Assembly: GCA_964019135.1 (NCBI GenBank)
Contig: OZ025265.1
Coordinates: forward strand, 21,489,143 to 21,553,142
Direction: 5' to 3'
DNA: 64,000 nucleotides
Source of the DNA: Arenicola marina
Lineage: Eukaryota; Annelida; Polychaeta; Arenicolidae
This document shows positions 34,516-45,224 of this stretch, one piece after another. Position 1 is the stretch's first letter; each line of letters begins with the position of its first letter. Below the pieces are notes generated by a model, which was not told the DNA's origin, did no database searches, and saw only the letters and a program-made list of their open reading frames with translations. Made by a program: the position numbers and the translations under genes.

Positions 34516-35587
34516 GATGGTCTCTATCTGTAAATACTATCGATTATGAGGTTCTTATCTCTATTAAGGTCAGCCACGCAAAAGCGTTGCCATGAAAATG
34601 ACGGTCGGCCAAGGACTGAGAGCATGGTCAGCCGAGGAGGCAGCCTACACAGAAGGTAAGTCCTAAAAGATCGCCGTGGAAACGACACCCTAATGTCTAC
34701 TGCGATAGACCAAGAAAGCCAAAGCTCCATTGGCCGCCCACGACGACGTTTTCCCTTAGTAACAAAGGACGCGGCATATTACAGAACCTCGCTCGTGCAA
34801 GGTGAAGAACAATGGTGCCTCCGTGTCGCTGGCACACAAACACATGGACCTTCTCGCTAAGCAATAGAGGAACCTACGCGGTATCATATAGGACCCCACA
34901 GGATGTGACTCTGCGTCCAGGTATACGGCTGAATACCTTTTGTGTGTGAGCGGAGGGCGGGGTAGGGGGGGGGGGGGTGGAGGGGATGTTGGTAGGCTTG
35001 TTAATGGAAGCTCGCGACTGAAAAGAAATGTAAAAGCAAAGAACTTCTATAAATTCTTTGGTAAAAGGAACCGCAGCACCTGTTATCTATGGAAGGGGAT
35101 CGGGGCCAAAATTTCAAGTCATAAATTTGTATTGCTAAGTTGTCAATGCTTTATTCTAAGTCCTACATTATGGACACTATCTGTTTGATTTTCAATTCTA
35201 AATTTTGTCTAGATGCTCTTAACTCTTATTTCTGAAAGTTGCGTTCTTAGCGCTACATTCATAAGGAACACTTTTGAATGATGCAGCATTGATGGTTACT
35301 TGGTTATGCCATGTACGTTATTTACGTGGCTAGCCAGCGAATGTTACTATGTTGATTTAAAATTAGAGGAAAACTGTCAGATCATCTAATCATGTAGAAC
35401 AATAACCCAAGCATGAAGAACATACAGCTAAGCGTGAGAAATAAGCATATGAAGAACTTAGAAGTATGAAGCAAAAAGCACGAGCAACAAAGAAATAAGC
35501 AGAACAAATGTAGAATTAGGAAAGGAAGCAGATTGACGTCACCTCTACTTCCACAGCTAAATTTTAACGCTAGGTGGCGCTGAAGTT
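34516..35587. other. Intergenic DNA, nothing recognised
   Basis: A G run lies at about 34965-34976. No gene, splice-site pair or repeat match is supported. Confidence 0.5.
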
Positions 35588-36300
35588 TTGAAGATTATGT
35601 GTCTAAAAACGCAAAAAAAAAAAAAAAACATTATGAGGCCGCGTGCTCGCCACCCACGGTTGTTGTGTTTTCTATCGGTGCAACTACAATATCCGCAAAA
35701 AAATAAGTGTATGGCCAGCTTATTGTCCTGTAGAGGTTTGGAAAAAGATCGGCAGAGCTGCTTCTGCTGTCTCGGTGTCTCGGGCCTGCTCGGAGATTCG
35801 AGGTGCAAGTTTGTTTGCGCGGTTCACACGATGCAATACCAACCACCCTCACGACTCAACCTGCTACTCCCAAGCTTCGTCATTCACGGTGCTCACCCCA
35901 GACCACAACCCAAACAAACAATTCTGCCTCTGCTCCCCCCCACCCCTCTCACCCCGCCCCTCTCCCCTTTCCCCATCCCCCTCCCCTGCCTTTCCTCCAT
36001 CTTCGCCCCCTCATCCATCACCGTCACCTTCACCCTCACTGTCGCTCCTCACCCTCACCCTCACTGTCGCCGTCACCCTCATACTCACCGTAGCACCTAG
36101 CCCCATCTCACCACATTAGCATACACAACCACACCAGCCCCCCCCCCCCTTCACCTTGCCCACCCCCTTACTCCCTAACTCATCTACTGGATCCCCACCC
36201 CCTCTCCCCCGTCTGGTCAGCGGTCACCTTGAACCGCAAAGCCCCGGCCCCGGCCCGCCCCACACCCTCAGCTGTTGGCCACTCTGTCTCCCAACGGCGA
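35588..36300. other. C-rich low-complexity DNA (CACCCTCAC-type)
   Basis: Poly-A at 35613-35628, then a C/T-rich strand with short tandem CACCCTCACTGTCGC units (about 36025-36085) and C runs. Three overlapping proline/serine-rich frames (up to 170 codons) result from composition. They have no domain and are not annotated as genes. Confidence 0.55.
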
Positions 36301-36317
36301 CGTCACGGCCGAGGCCG

Positions 36318-36335
36318 GCAATTTATATATATATA
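36318..36335 (+). promoter_or_regulatory. Possible TATA box of the GPCR locus
   Basis: CAATTTATATATATATACAT lies about 460 bp upstream of the candidate signal-peptide exon and about 180 bp upstream of a candidate splice donor (ATCGTGAGTATG near 36500). It could equally be a short TA microsatellite. Confidence 0.2.
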
Positions 36336-36494
36336 CATATGGACCAGGGTCTGGGTCGGCCATTTCAGACAATGTGAGTCGCCTTTAGTAAGGCAGCCAC
36401 AGGTGCAAGGTACAACCGATACACACGTGTTATCGGCACCGCCAACCGTTCCTACAACACCCTTCCACACTCCGAGCCAAGCCCCGTCCAAGTC

Positions 36495-36690
36495 CGTTAA
36501 TCGTGAGTATGAAATTGACAATCAGAGCTGATAAAAAGTGGGGTAAAATTGAGAAGTATTCATGTCTGAAACTGACCAGAAAGTGACTTGCTGCTTTGTT
36601 TGTCGGATTTGTTTGTCGGACATAGCGCATGTGATTAGACAAGTGACGTCACTGAATGATTGACAGCCTGGATCGGTGGACGTGCCTATC
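36495..36690 (+). repeat. Inverted duplicate flanking the GPCR, left copy
   Basis: Shares with the minus strand of 41735-41945 the blocks CGTGAGTATGAAATTGACAA, CTGAAACTGA, TGCTGCTTTG, TTGTTTGTCSGACATG, GTGACGTCA and GATTGACAGCCTGGATCGGT. Diverged, roughly 70-75% by eye. It may be a repeat or the remnant of a local inverted duplication. Confidence 0.65.
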
Positions 36691-36780
36691 TGTCTTACGC
36701 AGCACTTAATTTACAAATGACCTATCAGCTTGAACTTCTTTTGGGTTATAATCGCTTATCTGTAAATGGCATTTTGTTGT

Positions 36781-36867
36781 AGACTTCGACGACGATGAGG
36801 TTCTTGGTTCTGCTTGCGAGTGCCGTCATGCTGTTTGGTCCAACAGGCCGCTGTGAGTCAGCAATAG
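36781..36867 (+). CDS. Candidate signal-peptide exon (5' exon of the GPCR?)
   Basis: A polypyrimidine-type acceptor TTTTGTTGTAG precedes ACTTCGACGACG, then ATG at 36795. The frame encodes MRFLVLLASAVMLFG then PTGRCESAI, a textbook signal peptide. It ends at a consensus donor, ATAG|GTGAGTAC (36867/36868). It leaves a phase-1 intron, the usual phase after signal-peptide exons. The acceptor CAACAAG at 38229 would join it in frame to the open frame that runs into the GPCR. That acceptor is weak (AAG rather than CAG/TAG), so the link is inference. Alternatively the exon belongs to another secreted protein. Confidence 0.4.
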
Positions 36868-36952
36868 GTGAGTACACATAGCACATAACAACTAAACCAT
36901 AACACCAGACACAAGGGCATAACATTAACGGCCATGAGAACGTTAATACTAC

Positions 36953-37484
36953 TTAAAGTGTTCGTGCCACGATTTGGTTTAGCTTAGAGTTAACTTTGTT
37001 TAGGGAAGGGAAACAAATAGGAAATTGTTTTGGTGGGAGTTTACAGTTTCTATTCCATGATATCATTATAAACGCGTTCGTCAAAGTAGTAAAAGTGAGG
37101 TCCGGCGGGTTCAATTCTGGGAGCATTGCATCTGAGCATTATTTAGAAATCCCCCAATGATTTCATCAGATTGACAGGTGAGCTTTGATGCAATGCGTAG
37201 GCATCTGTTGTCCGGAGCGTGTATTGTTCTCATGATTGAGTGTTTTTCGTTGAATTCAAGCCAATGAATATGAAGATTCGGAGTCTCAATGTAAAAGCAC
37301 ATGGGTTTGTATTCCCCTTTGACGTCACTTTCCTCGCTCTCACAATTTAAATCGGCATCGGCGAAAACAAGTGGAAACCGTATACCCTTCTACTATTTGG
37401 GCCGTTATAACCCGATAACATAAGCGTGGAAACACAGAGATTAATATGAGCTAAAGTTGTCTCGGCGTGGCACCAACTGTTTGA
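36953..37484 (-). mobile_element. MITE, TTAA-ended family, copy 2
   Basis: Inverted copy of 5550-6082. The left end TTAAAGTGTTCGTGCCACG is intact; the right end (GGCGTGGCACCAACTGTTTGA) has decayed. It lies in the presumed intron between the signal-peptide exon and the GPCR exon. Confidence 0.85.
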
Positions 37485-38216
37485 TAGCATATCTGCTTGT
37501 AAGCATACGGAAAATAACAGACCGGATTATTTCGTAATTTTAGAACAATTAGAACAAAATGTGCGTTCTGCATCAAGTTTTCCTGCCCAGCCGGATATGA
37601 CGTTTTGCACTGGATGGGGTTTCGAAATGTACAAATAGATATGGAACTAGGGCCTGTGACAGATTCTGCGCTCCTTCGCCTATTTCCGGAGCATTTTCCT
37701 CGGTGTCTTCGCAACAATGTAAGAATCGGTTAGCGAATTCTCCCGCCCACCCTCGCGTATTTCTATTGCATTCGTGACGTGACGTACGTGAGTTAGGTGA
37801 CGTACGTGTTGTACGTGATGAGCGTCATCATGTCAGATTAGAGAGTGGAATGCATAAGTTTGTCATTCGTGCTTTGCCATTTTAAGGAACTTAAAAAACT
37901 TTAAACCGATATATTGATATGTTTGTTGTATGGAGCTTTTTCGTATTATAATGGCGTTCCGATGGATAAGTCTCCAAGTCGCGTTAAATAACATGAAATT
38001 TTTGTGCAAAGCAACTAAAGTTTCGTCTCACAGGAATAGTAATATAATCAAAATTAAAATTGCTGCTCTAAATATGACATAAATACTTCAGGAATAAATA
38101 ACTTTAGAAATCAGAAGTCCTCGCTCGAGCAATGGTTAAGAACGTCTAATACCATTAGTAAAAACTAACAATCAATGATATTTCTGTTTTGAACATAGTT
38201 CTCAATTCTCTTGTGA
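37485..38216. other. Presumed intron/5' flank of the GPCR, nothing recognised
   Basis: AT-rich, apart from a GTGACGTACGTG cluster near 37775-37820 (repeated ACGTACGTG motifs). No exon is supported. Confidence 0.45.
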
Positions 38217-38360
38217 TCCCATCAACAAGGCACAACGTCGACCACTAGAATATGGATCACGCTGACTTCAACATCACCTGACGAGTGGCTCCCTCTGGTG
38301 ACGAAGGCTGACGTCCGAGAGGATGTTGGTGATGATGACGTCACCGCTTCGGCTGTGGAT

Positions 38361-39473
38361 ATGACTAGCGATGCATACACTGATACACTCGAGGAATCAG
38401 GGTCGGGTCAAAGATCATACAGCTTGTTTACCCGCTACACCAACCCAGCTGTTGCATACGTCACCCCCGTCGTCATGGTGATCGGGGTCGTTGGCAACGC
38501 CGTCAGCTTCCTAACGATGGTATCGAGCGGCGTGTGTCGGACGTCGACCACCGTCTACCTGGCTGTCCTCGCCTGGTCCGACTCTCTCTCCCTTGTGTGC
38601 TGGTCCTCCCTCTTCTGGTCACTTCCGGTCTGGGGTACCCACATCCCGGGGCTACTGCGCATGTGCAATGCACGCGAGTTCCTCCTGGCCTTCGGAACCA
38701 TCATGAGCGCTATGCTCGTGGTCTGTGTCACCGTTGATAGGTTCGTGGCCGTCTACTTCCCGTTCAAGGCCAAGCAAATTAACACCCCGAAAAGGGCCTT
38801 TTGTGTGATTTTAACGGTGGTGATGTCCGTGGCTGCTTTCGCCGCCTCCGCGTTGGTAGTTTTCACAGCAGATGAGGGCTGTCGACCGAGTCATCCGCGG
38901 CACATTGCCTACGCGACTCAATTCTTTTACGTGGTCAGCAATATCATGTACGCGTTCGGGCCTATCGCTATTCTCATCCTCTTGAACGCGCTTATAGCGG
39001 TTAAGCTATGCTTGACCTCGCGCCACGCCCATAAGGCGGCAGGCGGGTCGTCCGATAAGAAGGTTTCCAAGGCAACGGCCACTGTCCTGACAGTCTCTAT
39101 TGCTTACATCGTCCTTGAGTTGCCCTTGAATTCCCTCGTGTTAATTAATTCCATTGGTATTCTGCAGCTCCCGAACGCTGAAATATTGCTGACAACTTTC
39201 AGATTGTTTATTATAATGAACCACTCCACCAACTTCTTCTTCTACGTCCTCCTGTCGTCCTCCTTCAGACAAGATCTCGTGAGCCTGTTGAGGAAGTGTC
39301 TCGCGAGACTGTCCTGCGCGCGGGACGCTCTCGCCGACTCCCAAGTTACAAATATGTCCACGACCGCGTCGTTTGTTGACCTCCCCTCTAAGGGGACTCC
39401 CGATTTGGTTAACATGGAAGCCATCACCCCCTACAACCATACAAGCTTGGCTAAACCATGTAAAACAATCTAA
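38361..39473 (+). CDS. Class A (rhodopsin-like) G-protein-coupled receptor
   Basis: A single uninterrupted exon. The frame is open from 38217, and the first in-frame ATG is at 38361, giving 370 residues. Seven hydrophobic segments are seen. TM1 has GVVGNAV (N46), TM2 LAVLAWSDSLSL (D74), and C102 before TM3 can pair with C174 in loop 2. TM3 ends VDRFVAVYFP, a DRF variant of DRY. TM5 has AFGPIAI, and TM6 VLELPLN in place of CWxP. TM7 ends NHSTNFFFY in place of NPxxY, followed by a helix-8-like FRQDLVSLLRKC with possible palmitoylation cysteines. The NHSxNFFxY form is typical of FMRFamide/GPR139-like peptide receptors, so a neuropeptide ligand is a reasonable guess. The N-terminus is acidic. Codon use is GC-rich compared with the surrounding DNA, as expected for a live gene. 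It acts at the plasma membrane. Confidence 0.92.
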   Translation: MTSDAYTDTLEESGSGQRSYSLFTRYTNPAVAYVTPVVMVIGVVGNAVSFLTMVSSGVCRTSTTVYLAVLAWSDSLSLVCWSSLFWSLPVWGTHIPGLLRMCNAREFLLAFGTIMSAMLVVCVTVDRFVAVYFPFKAKQINTPKRAFCVILTVVMSVAAFAASALVVFTADEGCRPSHPRHIAYATQFFYVVSNIMYAFGPIAILILLNALIAVKLCLTSRHAHKAAGGSSDKKVSKATATVLTVSIAYIVLELPLNSLVLINSIGILQLPNAEILLTTFRLFIIMNHSTNFFFYVLLSSSFRQDLVSLLRKCLARLSCARDALADSQVTNMSTTASFVDLPSKGTPDLVNMEAITPYNHTSLAKPCKTI

Positions 39474-39950
39474 ACGAGTATTGCTTAAGCGATTGTGAAT
39501 TGTGAAGTGGTGAAGCCATACGACAAACGAATGTTGTCCAACTTAGGAGTAGTTTTAATGGTATGAACATGTATATCAGTTTTGTTTTGTATGTAAGTTA
39601 GCAATTCGATTCTGCTTATAGCACTGTCAGAACAGAGCAACCTCTCTAAACTGAATCCTGGGTGACTCGAATTTATGGCAAGATTTTAGATGTTTCTGAT
39701 ATCTTGTTATATATTACATGTTTTTTTTGTACCTTGATGAACTGAAAAGCCGAATATGTCGGTTTGTCTTAAGCACCTTCGGTTTATACGGGTTATTCTG
39801 TATTATTTTGATTACTTATCTCTCATGTAAAAGATCGACAACATCCATCCTGCATAGCCCTTGTGAGATAGAAGAACACGTATCTAGTATCATGTATGTT
39901 GTTCGTCTTAATTTATTATACGTTATTAAATAAATATAGAACTGTGACAT
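39474..39950 (+). other. GPCR 3' UTR with polyadenylation signal
   Basis: AT-rich sequence from the stop codon to AATAAA at 39929-39934. The cleavage site would be about 15-25 bases later. The exact end is not visible. Confidence 0.55.
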
Positions 39951-41734
39951 ACTGTTCTTCTTTTCTTGATTTGTGTGCTGAATCCTTGGTATTGAAAGGC
40001 ATGTTCGCTGATCTTCTGATCACTTATTGCTGACACCACTACATACTACCATCGCTGTCTAATATGGTGAGCTCCGCACATAACATGCAACAGCTCAAGT
40101 TCCCCGCACGGTAGCGCTACGCAAGTTAGTTTTTACCGCTGCTGTCGACCGGGGGCAAATTTCAAGTTTCTTGAAAAACGGTCAAATCAGCTGTAATGTC
40201 TTGCAACATCATAGTTTCAAGAATAAGACATAAAAATTACGACCTTTGTGTATTTAATACAGCAAAAAACATCTTGTACTTTTTCGAAAAGTTATAATTG
40301 TTACAGAACTCTTTCTTTTCATCACCTGATTTCATGTGTTATTAGGCTAATTTGTAGAAATGCGCGACACATTTTTCCTATCGATTTGCGCAGCGCCGCC
40401 CTGGCGAGCAAGTGCGAAGATGCATTGTAGACGACAACAGAGATATAATGTCCCAATGGGGCCGATCATTTTTTTTCCGCCATGCGAGGATCGTATGTAA
40501 TAACACATGATTATGCGATCATAGATAATTATCGCTTCAAATTCGAATCCCTGCTGCCTGTTTTAGCAGACCTTTGCGTCATTTACCTCCATTTTAGAAG
40601 ATTTGAATTTGAAGGACAAAAATGAGTTCATATTCCAGCCAAAATATGCCACTATTATTCTTGTTGTCTCTGTTTGTGTGCGTTTCATGGAGCATCCTTA
40701 CATATTGCATTGTCGGTGCAACGCTGTCAAGGACACGAGCACGAAAAATCGATCTTAGTCGGCGGTAGCTCATCACAAAGCCGCAGAGACACCGGTAACA
40801 ACATGGGACTCAATGGCTACCCTCAAAGCATGCAGCGGCCAGCTTCCGCTTGTGGTGCCGAGACCGTCAACCCACCGAGGTCTACGCAATGGATTTAGCC
40901 ATCCCCCGAGCGTTGGGTGCGTAGTTGGGTGCATATCAAAAGGCTCAGAAGTCGGGCTAATTATGGAAGAATTACAGGATGCACCATTTATTTCTACAGG
41001 ATGCACCACTGATTAGGCAGATACGGTAAAAGGCTTTCATGACGAAAATTTGGCCACTTTGGTTACAATGCATGAGTCTATTGCCTTGACATCAAGGTCA
41101 TGGATTGACACCATTACAGGTAGTTCATTGTACCCCACGCCCTGTATATTTAATGTTATTTTTGTTATTAAACAATTTTATTCAATGTTTTTGTTCTCGT
41201 ATTATTATCAATTTTGTAGTGATTCTTTATTGATGGTGTCAATACCATTTATCTCTAAGTCGTCATAATATAAATGTATCATTGCGTCTTTCAGTGCGTG
41301 CTGTTCTGTTTTATTGATGATATTTTTGGACTTGAAGTATGAATTAAAAGCGAAAGTATAATACATAGACTCTGTGAATATTGTGAAATACAGGGTCTGG
41401 GACAAAACTGACCCTTTCGACGGTCTACTAAACTGTTGCGCACCTGTTAACTTCGTTCTTATGCATCCCTGGGCTATTTTGCGTAATGACATACATAGAT
41501 TGTCCCACAATATCAGAATAATTAGACTTTGCAATGGCGAACCTCTTACAACGATATCAAAGCAGCCCACAGTTTCAAGAATCCACGCTGCATATCCACT
41601 CAATTTTCTTTCGTGTGATGTTTACTTGATTAGATTAATTCCTGGTCATTATGTACAATTAGTTGTCCTCGCATCGCCTCCAGGCCTGTCATTACCAGGA
41701 TAATTAACCCACGTGACCAGTCTCCAAGAGGCCT
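39951..41734. other. Intergenic DNA, no firm gene
   Basis: The minus-strand frame 41603-41208 (131 codons) includes KGSVLSQTLYFTIFTESM, which faintly recalls reverse-transcriptase motif B, but flanking motifs are absent and I do not assign it. Nothing else is recognised. Confidence 0.4.
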
Positions 41735-41945
41735 ACCATTAGACCGATCCAGACTGTCAATTATTCACTGACGTCACTGTTGCTTTTATCCAATCATGTG
41801 GTGAAAATAAGTCTTCCACGTGCGTCATGTCGGACAAACAAGTCGGTCAATCAAAGCAGCATGTCGCTTTATTTTCAGTTTCAGAGATGAGTACTAATCA
41901 CAATATCCACCATCAACTATGATTGTCAATTTCATACTCACGAGT
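41735..41945 (-). repeat. Inverted duplicate flanking the GPCR, right copy
   Basis: Minus-strand sequence matches 36495-36690, including the CGTGAGTATGAAATTGACAA block that looks like a splice donor. No matching signal-peptide exon is found beyond it. Confidence 0.65.
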
Positions 41946-42114
41946 AAGGAAAAAAGACTCAAGCGTGGGTAGGGCTTAGTGTCGGAGCCTAGCTGGATCT
42001 TTCTATTAAGGCGACACGTACGTGCTTTATGTATGATACATGTATAGACACTGTGGGTACTGAACGACATGGGATTCGCGAAGAACATTACGACCTCAGG
42101 AGCGAAAAGCTCCA

Positions 42115-42500
42115 GGGGCCGTATTCGTAATCGCCACTTAGGCTACGCCACTAGACTTAGCGCTAAGCTGAAGATTTGTCGAGCGATTATCGGGTTGAAA
42201 ATGCATAAGTTATCACCCAAGAAGTTTATTTTCTAAATTAGGAAAGTGCTAACATGATGACTTACGCACGAAAAGTGCATTTTCGTCTTAGCCTCACCAG
42301 CTCTGTGTGGTGGTGCTCATGATTAAGAAATTCTCTTGAATATAATTTAGCACTTTCTTAATTCAGAAAATCCATTTCTTGGGTGACTATTTTGTATTTT
42401 GAAGCCGATAATCCATCGACAAATCTTCCACTTAGCGCTAAGCTTAGTCTAGTGGTGTAGCCTAAACTCCACTTCTTAGGTGAATGCTTTCAGATAAGCT
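42115..42500. mobile_element. Palindromic MITE (GGGGCCGTATTC end)
   Basis: CACTTAGGCTACGCCACTAG, ACTTAGCGCTAAGC, AGATTTGTCGA and GATTATCGG at the left return as reverse complements at the right (CCGATAATCCATCGACAAAT onwards). The next inner pair is CACCCAAGAA with TTCTTGGGTG. The element is thus a ~385-bp imperfect palindrome. Exact ends are uncertain because the outer right end has diverged. Confidence 0.8.
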
Positions 42501-42855
42501 ATAAACTTAACTTATAACAAGCAACCTAACTGGTCTATAAGCCCAGTTAAACCTAAAATGGCCATGAGATTTCCTTTCTGTGCGCATGTTTTAATCACAG
42601 AATATCTTGTGCAGTTGCTTGTAATACATAGCATAGATGCAGATATGACACATTTGAAAAGGTGAATTTATCGAACAAAATAACCTCCAAGCGGTAAAAC
42701 TCATATAAATACTCCCCATAACGACGACATAAGTAATGAACAAAAACATAATTTTATTCGGCATTGGCAGATCTGGACTGATCTAAACTACTGTTAGACA
42801 TACGTGAAAATATAACGTTACTTTTTATTATTTTGACAATTTTTTTTATTCGAAC

Positions 42856-43462
42856 AAGGTAATAATATTCTCCAACCATGCAACAAGTTGTATAATATGT
42901 TCTCCGGTCACGGCGCCATCCAGCTTAGCAGACTGCGTATGGGCCTAAGTGGTCTCAAGGGCCACAAACACAAATATGGTTTTGTTAGTGATAACATATG
43001 TGAATACTGTCTGACGCAACCTGAAGATACTATCCACTACATACTTAAGTGTCCGGCCTTCACAGCACCCAGAAACCGACTTTGTGAAGACCTATCCTTT
43101 CTAGAACTGTACAATGTAAGACTAATCCCAACTACCAGAATTAATTGTGACATCCTATGCGACCTGCTCCTCCACGGTTCATCTGCATTTACCATTGAAG
43201 ATAACACATCAATGTTTCAATCTATTATTCGCTACATAGTCAGTACCAAACGTTTCTCGTGATAATCTTTTCCTAAGATGTCATACTGATTCTTGCCCTA
43301 CTGTTCAATTATGTCACATGACTGATTTGTTTCTGTATTTGCATTGCTGTTGATCAATTTACATTTCTGTTTGTTCTATCCGAGGTGAACATTAATATGT
43401 GAATTCGCTGTTGTGAACCTCGTAAAATAAATAAAGTTTATATAAAAAATAAATAAAAAAAT
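42856..43462 (+). mobile_element. 5'-truncated LINE: C-terminal finger and 3' UTR
   Basis: The frame from about 42856 to 43262 encodes KLYNMFSGHGAIQLSRLRMG, then LSGLKGHKHKYGF, CEYCLTQPEDTIHYILKCPAF and RYIVSTKRFS. The C-x2-C...H...C pattern is the C-terminal zinc-finger segment that closes many LINE ORF2 proteins. The frame is intact. A ~180-bp 3' UTR ends in AAATAAATAAAGTTTATATA and an A-rich tail. It was probably 5'-truncated at insertion and is fairly recent. Confidence 0.8.
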
Positions 43463-44267
43463 ATTCTGTCTTGACGGGTTACGAATTACAAAAAATTCTT
43501 GTCTTACAGTTTCATAGCGAGAGCATTTTAGGACAAACTGGTATTCGTCTTCAATGACAATATTCCTTGTATCCTCGCAGTCGATTACCCACTCGCCTTT
43601 TGCGCTCCCCGCCCTTATGGCGACCAACTTCAATGTCCAGCCTATGCGCTGAACATCTGAGCCTGCACAGCGCTCACCGCAGTTTCTGTGACGTCAAACA
43701 TCTGAATTCTGGCCCTCGTGCAGGTTTAAATTCACAAGACGCAAAACTGCTCCATCAAACAATTCCTAAATAGTTGATATTTAGTGCCATGTTGTGACCA
43801 TTTTGAGAGGTCATGAGGCTATATTTTTTTAAATGTGAACTTGAACCGTCCCACTAGAACCCCCTTATGAAAACTCAACATTGTCACTTACGGCATTTCG
43901 GGCAATAAGAAAAGAAGTCCCCCCACCCCCCAAAAAAGTTGTATTTAATATTATTAGCTGTTATCTGCATTGGATTAATATTGCGATATCGAAAAGAACA
44001 TGCTCACAAGCTGGAGACATGGTCGCATATAAATAGGACGTAATAGGTGGAGTTACGGCGTCCCCCGCGTACTACCTTAAGAGGTGAGGCTCGTACAGGC
44101 ATTCGATTTTGTAAGTTTTGCCTCGCAAAATGTTTCGAAAAAAAATGAGCAAATGAAGCCAATTCAACACATGGCCAACTTAGCAGCCTTTACGTAGAGA
44201 GCTTATGAGTGTCACACTGAATACATGAATTGTATCATATCGTCTAAAGCTTCTTGCTGTCTTTGAC
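43463..44267. other. Intergenic DNA, nothing recognised
   Basis: No gene or repeat is supported. Short frames overlap on both strands. Confidence 0.5.
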
Positions 44268-44585
44268 GGGGGGGGGGTGGGGGGGGGCAAGAGGTATATC
44301 CGTTCCTTGGGAATGGGGTTTTCATTTCACCGTGAACTGGGAATGGGGCAAATAATTCTTCGTGAACTGGGAATGGGGTATTAGCCGACCGTCGTGATCA
44401 AGGATTTTCTTTAATCGTGAACTGGGAATTTTACTATTAAATAACCCTGAATCGGAAAATTGCTATAAGGAGGATCGTGTATCCGCCCTTCCTATGTATA
44501 ACGGGAGTTATCCTTTTTAATTCAACATGACCTGGGAATAAAGCAATTTATTCTTCGTGATCTGGGAACACGCCCCCCCCCCTCC
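44268..44585 (+). repeat. CGTGAACTGGGAAT-motif dispersed repeat, copy 2
   Basis: Same family and orientation as 32667-32969. Here both borders are visible: it starts in a G run and ends in a C run, so G-rich and C-rich tracts may be its terminal inverted repeats. Confidence 0.8.
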
Positions 44586-44595
44586 TCTTTCATGA

Positions 44596-44655
44596 CAATT
44601 TCTATAGTACCATATGGCCCACTGGCCTCTTAATATAATTAAAGCGAGCAAATTC
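44596..44655 (+). repeat. Short dispersed repeat, copy 1
   Basis: CATGACAATTTCTATAGTAC then GGCCTCTTAATATAATTAAA and GCGAG. Matches 47237-47292. Confidence 0.65.
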
Positions 44656-45224
44656 TTCGTTTAATTATTAATTAGCATGAATTGCAAGTTAATTAATATT
44701 TCGGCATGTGTTGCCTCTGTTTGTATATAATTCAGCAATGAGACAGCCAGCAGCGCTGATCTATGTGGTTTGCTCTTGTTACAACAGTACCGACTTCGAG
44801 CGCCCTCTGCAGTGGTGTTGGGCCAGGATGGGTACTTGTACCAAGCTTGTGACAATGCTCTCTCCGTATGGGTGCGTTATGATCTGATGTAAGGTTAAAA
44901 CTGGGTCAGTGCGTCAGTGCTAACGGGTGATGTCAGAGGTCAAGGGCGCATTTCTTTGGCAGCTCGGTACATCCCTGATGTAACCCGAATACGCATCGGT
45001 ATACTTCTTTCACCCGGGTATGGGTGCGCACGCATCCATTCGGTAAGCCGATGTGCCCCTTTCAAAACAGCACGGGACATTAGGGAGAAGATGGCGGCCG
45101 ATTGAAAGGTGATGAGAATAGGTTGGTTCCAGTGCCCCTATTTGCAGCGGATATGGACGATGTGTGCATTTCATGGAAATAGCCATATCCCTATCGGCAC
45201 ACCCGGTATTTCCCTGTCACAGTT
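44656..45224. other. Intergenic DNA, nothing recognised
   Basis: No gene or repeat is supported. Confidence 0.5.

Noticed and set aside
35588-36119. Proline/serine-rich proteins of 96-170 codons in three frames
   Set aside because: All come from C-rich low-complexity DNA; overlapping frames are equally open and no domain or start context stands out.
38298-38360. GPCR start at 38298
   Set aside because: The codon is GTG, which is not a usual start in animal nuclear genes. The first in-frame ATG is at 38361, or an upstream exon supplies the start.
41208-41603. 131-codon minus-strand frame as a reverse transcriptase remnant
   Set aside because: Only one short stretch (KGSVLSQTLYFTIFTESM) recalls motif B. 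Neither motif A nor the ADD motif is found near it.
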